From an uncultured Ruminococcus sp. (GTDB lineage Bacteria > Bacillota > Clostridia > Oscillospirales > Acutalibacteraceae): 9,171 nt of DNA. Shown here one piece after another: positions 1-5,030 of the stretch. Made by a program: the position numbers and the translations under genes. A model generated the notes under the pieces. It saw nothing but the letters and a program-made list of their open reading frames with translations. It was not told where the DNA came from and did not search any database. The stretch lies in NCBI GenBank assembly GCA_900554995.1, contig USJJ01000033.1:1-9171 (forward strand), written 5' to 3'. Position 1 is the first letter of the stretch, and each line of letters starts with the position of its first letter.

Positions 1-555
1 GGGCTCATACCAGATACCGAACTTGAGACCTGCGGCGTTCACGCGCTTGATAAGCGAGGAGAGACCGCCCTTCAGCTTGTTCTCGTTTACATACCAGTCG
101 CCGAGAGACGAGCTTGAGTCGTTTCTCTTTCCGAACCAGCCGTCGTCCATAACGAGCATCTCGATGCCGAGCGTAGCCGCTTTCTCAGCGAACGCGGCAA
201 GCTTGTCGTCGTCAAATCCGAAGTAAGCCGCCTCCCAGCTGTTGATGAGCAGCGGACGTCTGATGTCGCGCCACTTTCCGCGAACAAGGTTCTTTCTGAA
301 CAGGCGGTGGAAGGGACGGCTGACGCCGCCGATTCCGTTTTCGGAGAAGATATTGAAATAGATATAGTCGTCATTGAGATAGGGGGTACAGATGTTGAGG
401 AAAAGCATAACACCGAAAAGTATCGCCGATACAGCCGCAATGATTCCGATGTTCAGCTTTCGCTTTGAGGAAAGAGTATTATCGGTGCGGCAAAGAAAAG
501 AATATGATTTGTCGGCGAAATTTTTGCAAAATGCGTTGAAGCGGCTTTCTTCCAT
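1..555 (-). CDS. Chimeric ORF: membrane-protein N-terminus joined to GH36 alpha-galactosidase core (partial, runs off the left edge)
   Basis: The frame starts at ATG 555-553 behind a strong AGGAGGG site and stays open for 185 codons to base 1. Residues 36-54 form a membrane helix followed by TPYLNDDYIYF, which resembles the first helix and acidic outer loop of polytopic GT-C/DUF6056-like membrane proteins. From about residue 71 it reads as GH36: FHRLFRKNLVRG (82-93), RRPLLINSWEA (99-109), the galactose-binding motif MDDGWFGKRND (136-146), SLGDW (150-154) and GLKFGIWYEP (176-185). In normal GH36 enzymes of about 700 residues, the INxWEA motif lies roughly 330 residues in, after a beta-supersandwich domain. 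Here it is at 104-109, so that domain is missing. The catalytic nucleophile and acid/base residues would lie beyond the edge. The GH36 identity of the distal part is firm. Whether the fusion is a real gene, a pseudogene made by recombination, or a contig misjoin cannot be decided from the sequence. Confidence 0.8.
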   Translation of the reverse strand, partial: MEESRFNAFCKNFADKSYSFLCRTDNTLSSKRKLNIGIIAAVSAILFGVMLFLNICTPYLNDDYIYFNIFSENGIGGVSRPFHRLFRKNLVRGKWRDIRRPLLINSWEAAYFGFDDDKLAAFAEKAATLGIEMLVMDDGWFGKRNDSSSSLGDWYVNENKLKGGLSSLIKRVNAAGLKFGIWYEP

Positions 556-579
556 TGTGTTCCCTCCTTTATGGTGAAT

Positions 580-608
580 ATTATAATACACGGCAAAGAA
601 AAAAACAA
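580..608 (-). promoter_or_regulatory. Possible promoter of the GH36-chimera ORF
   Basis: On the minus strand a perfect TATAAT (585-580) lies 25 bases upstream of the ATG. A weak TTGTTT -35 (608-603) sits 17 bases away. The -10 is convincing; the -35 matches at only three positions. Confidence 0.45.
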
Positions 609-684
609 CAGTATTGACGAACATTTATTGAGCTGCCGAATATTTCTGATAGTAGGAATATTATTTTGAAATCGGTGATTTTCT

Positions 685-1422
685 ATGAATTTTTTGACCG
701 AGACGGTTATTGGAATATTACTGCCGTTTGTCGGAACAACCGTCGGGGCGGCGACAGTGTTTTTTATGAAAAAGCAGAGTAACCCTCGCTTTCACAGAGC
801 TATGCTCGGCTTTGCGGCAGGCGTTATGACTGCGGCGTCTGTATGGTCGTTGCTGATCCCGTCAATTGAGTCGGCGGGATCGTGGATACCTGCCGTGACG
901 GGATTTCTCATCGGCACTGCGGCAATGACTGCACTTGATGCGGTCGTTCCGACACCCGAGCCGAAAAAAGAGCCGAAGCTCGGCGAAAATCTTTTGCTGT
1001 TTATTGCTGTGACACTGCACAATATACCCGAGGGAATGGCCGTCGGTGTTGCATTTGCGGGAGCGATAAGCGGAGTTCTGCCGATTTCGGAGGCATTAAC
1101 TCTGTCAATCGGAATTTCCGTGCAGAATTTCCCGGAGGGAACCATCATTTCGGCTCCGCTCGTGACGGACGGAATGAACAAGCGAAAAGCGTTCGCTTAC
1201 GGGGTGCTGTCCGGTGCGGTTGAGCCTGTTGCGTCGATTATAACGGTGCTTTTGACGTGGCTTGTTGCGCCGATACTTCCGTTTGTACTGTCGTTTGCCG
1301 CAGGTGCAATGATATATGTTGTTTCGCAGGAGCTTATTCCCGAGGCGAAAAGTAGAATCGGAACGGCGGGAACGGCAGTCGGATTTGCACTTATGATGCT
1401 GCTGGACGTTGCGATGGGATAA
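685..1422 (+). CDS. ZIP-family divalent metal transporter (ZupT-like)
   Basis: This 245-residue inner-membrane protein should import zinc or related divalent metals. It has the two signature metal-site helices of the ZIP family: HNIPEG at 112-117 and QNFPEG at 147-152. The helix pair ends with GAVEP (177-181) and a later QELIPE (215-220), as in bacterial ZupT-type proteins. About eight hydrophobic segments are visible. A polar loop rich in Pro, Lys and Glu (89-101) takes the place of the usual His-rich variable loop between helices 3 and 4. The second motif has Gln instead of the more common His, as in several family members. The ATG follows a modest GGTGA site (674-678). Length is normal for the family. 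It reads divergently from the GH36-chimera ORF and has no co-directional partner before the tRNA. Metal specificity cannot be read from the sequence. A TTGACG at 614-619 could be its -35, but no good -10 follows. Confidence 0.93.
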   Translation: MNFLTETVIGILLPFVGTTVGAATVFFMKKQSNPRFHRAMLGFAAGVMTAASVWSLLIPSIESAGSWIPAVTGFLIGTAAMTALDAVVPTPEPKKEPKLGENLLLFIAVTLHNIPEGMAVGVAFAGAISGVLPISEALTLSIGISVQNFPEGTIISAPLVTDGMNKRKAFAYGVLSGAVEPVASIITVLLTWLVAPILPFVLSFAAGAMIYVVSQELIPEAKSRIGTAGTAVGFALMMLLDVAMG

Positions 1423-1448
1423 TTTTTGAAGTTTTTTTGCAAAACATA

Positions 1449-1477
1449 TTGACAAAGCCCGCTTGCTGATGTATAAT
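1449..1477 (+). promoter_or_regulatory. Sigma-A-type promoter of tRNA-Gln
   Basis: A consensus TTGACA (1449-1454) and TATAAT (1472-1477) are separated by 17 bases. The tRNA begins 14 bases past the -10, giving a 5' leader of under 10 bases. This is a typical stable-RNA promoter. Confidence 0.9.
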
Positions 1478-1491
1478 ATCAAACGTTCTTT

Positions 1492-1565
1492 AGCGGAATT
1501 GTGTAACGGTAGCACGACAGACTCTGACTCTGTTTGTTGGGGTTCGAATCCCTATTCCGCTGCCA
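1492..1565 (+). tRNA. tRNA-Gln (anticodon CUG)
   Basis: A full cloverleaf can be drawn. The acceptor stem is AGCGGAA with TTCCGCT. The D arm is GTGT with GCAC. The anticodon stem ACAGA/TCTGT carries the loop CTCTGAC, with anticodon CTG at 1524-1526. The variable loop is four bases, and the T arm has loop TTCGAAT. The discriminator is G and the CCA end is encoded (1563-1565). CUG decodes CAG, so this is a glutamine tRNA. It has its own promoter and terminator and is monocistronic. Confidence 0.96.
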
Positions 1566-1605
1566 AAAATAAAGACCACGAATTTTTCGTGGTCTTTATT
1601 TTTTT
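1566..1605 (+). terminator. Rho-independent terminator of tRNA-Gln
   Basis: A perfect 17-bp stem (1566-1582 with 1586-1602) has a three-base TTT loop. Its core is GACCACGAA/TTCGTGGTC and it runs into a T tract. It begins directly after the CCA end. Confidence 0.92.
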
Positions 1606-1763
1606 CAATGGGATTCAAACAAGGAGGGAGCAGGCTAAGCCTGCGGAAGAAACCAGTCCGGCGGACTGGTTTCGCCGACGTGGGCAACGAGCGAAGCGAG
1701 GCGAAGGCGACAGGGTCGCCGACACACGCTGAAAGACAGCAAGAAAGCTAAGAGGAAAATGTG
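1606..1763 (+). repeat. Palindrome-rich non-coding element behind the tRNA
   Basis: Three inverted repeats follow each other: GCAGGCT-A-AGCCTGC (1630-1644), a 25-base near-perfect palindrome with 12-base arms (1649-1660 and 1662-1673), and GGCGAC-AGG-GTCGCC (1706-1720). Between the last two lies a GCGAAGCGAGGCGAAGG tract. At its left edge GGGATTCAAAC (1610-1620) matches the reverse complement of the tRNA T-arm (GGGATTCGAAC) in 10 of 11 bases. The stretch is more GC-rich than its neighbours. It sits between two terminators that share the sequence GAATTTTTCGTGGT. Short open frames cross it, but they also read through the tRNA and are not credible genes. I think of it as a dispersed repeat; copies elsewhere in the genome cannot be seen from this window. 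Confidence 0.6.
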
Positions 1764-1787
1764 CCATGAATTTTTCGTGGTTTTTTT
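1764..1787 (+). terminator. Second terminator-like hairpin, near-copy of the tRNA terminator
   Basis: The stem CCATGAA/TTCGTGG (seven pairs, one G-T) with a TTT loop is followed by seven T residues. The 17-base core differs from the tRNA terminator core at one base. It would stop any read-through before the next promoter. Confidence 0.75.
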
Positions 1788-1814
1788 GTCGAAATGTTCA
1801 TTTCTCATTGCCTG

Positions 1815-1843
1815 TTGAACAGGAATAAAAAATGTGCTATAAT
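1815..1843 (+). promoter_or_regulatory. Promoter of the glycosyltransferase-thiN operon
   Basis: TTGAAC (1815-1820) and a perfect TATAAT (1838-1843) are 17 bases apart, with a TGC extended -10 (1835-1837). It lies just upstream of the AGGGGG ribosome site at 1853-1858, which supports the ATG at 1866 as the start. Confidence 0.85.
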
Positions 1844-1865
1844 TTCTGCGTCAGGGGGCGAAGAT

Positions 1866-2879
1866 ATGAAAACTGCCGTTATAAATATTCCTGCAAGGAC
1901 GCCGCATTTGTGCAGTGTTCTGACGGGTTTTGTTATGCTCGGAAAGCAGGGCAGGCTTAAGCCGAAAATTAACGGCGGCGCCGATTTGCCTATGAAAGGG
2001 CTTATGGAAGTTCTGGTCGACGGAAAACGGCTTGCTTATGATATGCTCGATGGCTATAACTACACCTCCGAGGATGAGATTAATGCTTATCTTGAAACCT
2101 GTGATTACTTTTTTAAGCGCAGCTTTTCGACGGAGTTTAACGGGAAGATTTTTCCGACGAACAGCAGTAAAATATACAGATGGGGCTTTAATTACCTGAC
2201 AACCTGCGACGGGAACAATTACTTCAACAACGACCCGGACAAAAGGCTGATTGAGACGATAAATCTAATCAGGGGAAGAAAACCGCTGAAATACTTTACA
2301 TACGATAAATTCGAAAAAGAACCCGATTACAGCGGTGAACCGAAAATTTTGTTTATGACAAGGCTGTGGGATCGGTCGCAGACATCCGAAAAAAATCTTG
2401 ACGGAATTAATTCAATGCGCATTGAGCTGGTTAAAGCTCTGAAAAAGGAGTATCCGAATAATTCCGTGAGCGGAATATATGACGGGCTTTCTGCAAGAAA
2501 AATTTGCCCCGAATTGATTCTTCCGAGCGGAGCGACAAATCGCAGCCGATATCTCGAAACTATGAAAACTGCGGACATTTGTATCGCAAGCACGGGACTG
2601 CACGGTTCGATCGGATGGAAAACGGGCGAATATATTGCGGCGTCCAGAGCAATTGTAAGCGAAAAGATGAACTATGAGGTCACGGGTGACTTTGAAATCG
2701 GCAGGAATTTTCTTGAGTTCGGCAGTGTCGATGAGTGTATGAGCCGTATTGATTTTCTCGTGAAAAATCCCGATAAAATATATGAAATGAAAAAAAATAA
2801 CCACAGGTATTATCAAAATTATCTGCGCCCCGACGTTCAGCTCTCCAATTCCCTCAAAACCGCCGGGATTGAACTGTAA
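1866..2879 (+). CDS. Probable GT-B-fold glycosyltransferase (family 1-like)
   Basis: This is a 337-residue soluble protein with no signal peptide or membrane helix. The start is ATG 1866, with AGGGGG seven bases upstream; an earlier in-frame ATG at 1794 lies before the promoter -10 and is rejected. The N-terminal half has no motif I recognise. The C-terminal half looks like a second Rossmann-type domain. It begins at ILFMTRLWDR (161-170), has ADICIASTGLHGSIGWKTGE (236-255) in the position of the nucleotide-sugar-binding loop, and continues IAASRAIVSE (257-266). It ends in helices such as NPDKIYEMKKNNHRYYQNYL (301-320), the usual tail of Glycos_transf_1 proteins. The classic EX7E motif is not obvious, so the family call is tentative. 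The predicted role is sugar transfer from an activated donor in the cytoplasm; donor and acceptor are unknown. It is co-transcribed with thiN, 28 bases apart. Confidence 0.65.
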   Translation: MKTAVINIPARTPHLCSVLTGFVMLGKQGRLKPKINGGADLPMKGLMEVLVDGKRLAYDMLDGYNYTSEDEINAYLETCDYFFKRSFSTEFNGKIFPTNSSKIYRWGFNYLTTCDGNNYFNNDPDKRLIETINLIRGRKPLKYFTYDKFEKEPDYSGEPKILFMTRLWDRSQTSEKNLDGINSMRIELVKALKKEYPNNSVSGIYDGLSARKICPELILPSGATNRSRYLETMKTADICIASTGLHGSIGWKTGEYIAASRAIVSEKMNYEVTGDFEIGRNFLEFGSVDECMSRIDFLVKNPDKIYEMKKNNHRYYQNYLRPDVQLSNSLKTAGIEL

Positions 2880-2907
2880 ACGCAATTGATCAAGGATTGG
2901 TGAAACG

Positions 2908-3516
2908 ATGAAAACGTGCTATATTTTTTCCGCAGTTGAAATGAAGAGTAATTTTCCAAAGCCGAGCGAGGACGATCTCATCATAGCGGCGGATGCAGGA
3001 TATCTGAATGTTCAAAGAGCGGGACTGACTCCCGATATCATAATCGGCGATTTTGATTCCTCGGAAAAGCCTGTTACGGACACTCCGATAAAAATATTTC
3101 CGGTTCTCAAGGACGACACGGACACAATGCTTGCAATCAGGTACGGGTTTGAAAAAGGATACAAACGGTTTGAGATCTACGGCGGCCTCGGAGGAGAGCG
3201 CACCGACCATACCGTTGCCCATATTCAGTCACTGGCTTTTATTGCCGACCACGGAGGACAAGGCTTTCTTGTCGGAGAAACCGAAACATTTACGCTGATA
3301 AAGAATTCTTCGGTCACCCTTCGTTCGGAAAAGGGCAGAACTCTTTCCGTGTTCGCTTACGGCGGAACAGCAAACGGCGTTTCGCTGAAAGGCTCGGTCT
3401 ATGAAGCGGACGATCTTACGCTTTCGCCGTTCTTTCCCCTCGGGGTCAGCAATAAATTTGATTCCGACACCGCAGATATCGGAGTAAAGGACGGATATCT
3501 TCTGATAAAATGGTAA
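2908..3516 (+). CDS. thiN: Thiamine pyrophosphokinase
   Basis: This 202-residue cytoplasmic enzyme transfers pyrophosphate from ATP to thiamine to make thiamine diphosphate. The family motifs occur in order: IIAADAG (25-31), GLTPDIIIGDFDSS (39-52) with the metal-binding GDFDS, KDDTDTMLA (68-76), YGGLGGERTDHT (91-102) corresponding to the GGRxDH motif, and the C-terminal LGVSNKF (178-184) of the thiamine-binding beta domain. The length is normal for ThiN. The ATG at 2908 has GGTG five bases upstream; a further AAGG at 2892-2895 is rather distant. In many Firmicutes thiN follows rsgA and rpe; here it follows a glycosyltransferase instead. I see no TPP riboswitch upstream, fitting a salvage enzyme expressed constitutively. 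The identification is secure from the motif series. Confidence 0.95.
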   Translation: MKTCYIFSAVEMKSNFPKPSEDDLIIAADAGYLNVQRAGLTPDIIIGDFDSSEKPVTDTPIKIFPVLKDDTDTMLAIRYGFEKGYKRFEIYGGLGGERTDHTVAHIQSLAFIADHGGQGFLVGETETFTLIKNSSVTLRSEKGRTLSVFAYGGTANGVSLKGSVYEADDLTLSPFFPLGVSNKFDSDTADIGVKDGYLLIKW

Positions 3517-3520
3517 AATC

Positions 3521-3556
3521 AAGGGTTTGTTGCAATCACCTGCAACAAACCCTTTT
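3521..3556. terminator. Terminator between converging operons
   Basis: A perfect 14-bp stem AAGGGTTTGTTGCA/TGCAACAAACCCTT (3521-3534 and 3541-3554) has a six-base loop. The plus side ends in a short T run (3553-3556), serving thiN. The minus side ends in GATTTTA, a weaker tail, which may still help end the GH5 operon whose stop codon lies four bases away. Confidence 0.88.
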
Positions 3557-3557
3557 C

Positions 3558-5030
3558 TTATTTGTATATAACCTTAATTTCGTGCTTGCCGGGTGCGGTG
3601 GAGAATCGAAAAACACCTTTGCGATTGATTAGGATTTCCTTGCCGTCGAGCTCCGCATATTTCGGGACAGACGGAACAAAAATTTCCGTTTTTGCCTTAG
3701 TCTCGTCGGTCTGGGTAAACTCAAGGTGAAATTCCTTCTTCTCACGGTCATAGCCGTAGCAGTCGATTTCACCGGTGACCGCAATCGGATGAGGTCGGGT
3801 CAGGACGTTTTGGTAAACCTCGGTCTCGGTGAAGCCGCCGAAGTATGTCCAGTAGGTATTACCCCACTTATACGAATCAAAAAGATCAAGCAGGTACTCA
3901 ATGTGCGGGAACCATTCGTCACCCTCGGTGAAACCGCCCCATTCGCCGACGATAACGGGAACTCCGAGGCGCATCTGAGAGCGTCTGTGCTCGGCGAAGA
4001 TCGAACCGACGCGGTCGTTGCTTGCATATTTATACGATGGCGTATCAACCATAAAATCGTATGCGTGCGGCGAAAAGATCACGTTGTTTTCAGTCTTGCC
4101 CGAGAGAACGGGACGGGGACAGGAATAAGGAATTCCGAGGTTTGAATAGTAGCTGTTCTCAAGGAACACGAGCTTATCACTGCCGCAGCGGCGTGCCGCT
4201 CTCGTCATTTTATTAATGAACGGGAAATATTTTTTTGTGTCAAAGGTTTTGATTATATCGTCGGCGGCACTTGTAATTTTTCTGAGGTGCTTCCCGCTGT
4301 AAAGATCGAGAACTCTTGCCGGATCATCGCTCCTTGTCGCAAGCTCAATGAGCTTTTTTTTGGAAATTGTTTTATCAAAAACCGTCGTCGAAACAAGGCG
4401 TGCAATGATCTCACGGAACGCTTTGCCGCCGCTCTTGCCGGGAAACGGCTCATTGAAAAAGTCAAAGCCGATTACCGCCGGATGGTCCTTGAATCGGTTG
4501 ATCACATATGTCCACATTTCCTCAAAGTACGTCTGCAATCCTTTGCCGTTGAGTTCGGCATTGTCCCAGAAAGAGTCAAACGCACTGTGAACGGCTCTGC
4601 CCCAGAAGTAGCCCTCGGCCCAGACAATTTTGGTCGGCTGATATTTATATTTCCGGGTCATTGTTGCCCATTTAGGCGCACCGTCGCCACAGTTGAGATC
4701 CGTGCCCGAGAAAAGATCCTGGTGCATATCAAGATAGACGTAAACACCTGCGTCCTTGCACTCATTGAGAATGTTCCCGATAGAGTCGAGAAATTCATCG
4801 TTATATTCACCCGGCTGAGGCTCAATCGCATCCCATGTCATTCCGAGACGGATAAGATCCATTCCGTGAGCTTTCATATCGGCGGCAAGCCCTTTGTTCC
4901 ACATCGTGCCGTAAATTCTGCGCTGGCCCTCGACATATTTTCCTTTATCGCAAACATTGAGACCGGTGAGGATTCTCTCACGACCGTGCGAATCGACAAT
5001 TCGGGGGCCTTTAACTGTTAATTTATCCAT
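3558..5030 (-). CDS. Cytosolic GH5 glycoside hydrolase, endoglycoceramidase-like
   Basis: This 490-residue retaining glycosidase has a (beta/alpha)8 barrel of GH5. The start is ATG 5030-5028 with GGAGGAGG just upstream; the open frame extends a further 107 codons upstream, but only as a shadow of the transporter tail. Key sites are RLGMTWDAIEPQPGEYN (61-77), YLDMHQDLFS (99-108), CGDGAPKWA (114-122), the acid/base Glu194 in FFNEPF (191-196), SPHAYD (320-325) and the nucleophile Glu363 in VIVGEWGGF (359-367). MHQDxxS, GDGAPxWA and the RPHPIAVTG join (412-420) to a C-terminal beta-sandwich are marks of the endoglycoceramidase-related GH5 branch. Those enzymes cleave the glycan-lipid bond of glycolipids and are usually secreted. 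This one has no signal peptide, so it should act inside the cell on an imported glycoside. Its start overlaps the transporter's stop by 8 bases, which suggests translational coupling. The natural substrate is unknown; a cytosolic beta-glycosidase role is an alternative. Confidence 0.88.
   Translation of the reverse strand: MDKLTVKGPRIVDSHGRERILTGLNVCDKGKYVEGQRRIYGTMWNKGLAADMKAHGMDLIRLGMTWDAIEPQPGEYNDEFLDSIGNILNECKDAGVYVYLDMHQDLFSGTDLNCGDGAPKWATMTRKYKYQPTKIVWAEGYFWGRAVHSAFDSFWDNAELNGKGLQTYFEEMWTYVINRFKDHPAVIGFDFFNEPFPGKSGGKAFREIIARLVSTTVFDKTISKKKLIELATRSDDPARVLDLYSGKHLRKITSAADDIIKTFDTKKYFPFINKMTRAARRCGSDKLVFLENSYYSNLGIPYSCPRPVLSGKTENNVIFSPHAYDFMVDTPSYKYASNDRVGSIFAEHRRSQMRLGVPVIVGEWGGFTEGDEWFPHIEYLLDLFDSYKWGNTYWTYFGGFTETEVYQNVLTRPHPIAVTGEIDCYGYDREKKEFHLEFTQTDETKAKTEIFVPSVPKYAELDGKEILINRKGVFRFSTAPGKHEIKVIYK

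Noticed and set aside
1423..1448. Possible terminator for the ZIP gene in the T-rich stretch after its stop.
   Set aside because: T runs are present, but I could not draw a stable GC-bearing hairpin before them.
1463..1732. An 89-codon plus-strand frame, and a 65-codon minus-strand frame at 1490-1687, running across the tRNA and repeat.
   Set aside because: Both read through a functional tRNA gene and its terminator hairpin and have no ribosome site, so they are chance frames in structured RNA and repeat DNA.
1794..1865. Earlier ATG for the glycosyltransferase at 1794.
   Set aside because: It lies upstream of the TTGAAC/TATAAT promoter and has no ribosome site; ATG 1866 has AGGGGG at good spacing.
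2412..2885. A 157-codon minus-strand frame inside the glycosyltransferase gene.
   Set aside because: It is antisense to the better-supported gene, has low-complexity hydrophobic composition and no ribosome site.
4287..5021. A 244-codon plus-strand frame opposite the GH5 gene.
   Set aside because: It is antisense to a well-supported catalytic domain with all its motifs, and shows no ribosome site or family features of its own.
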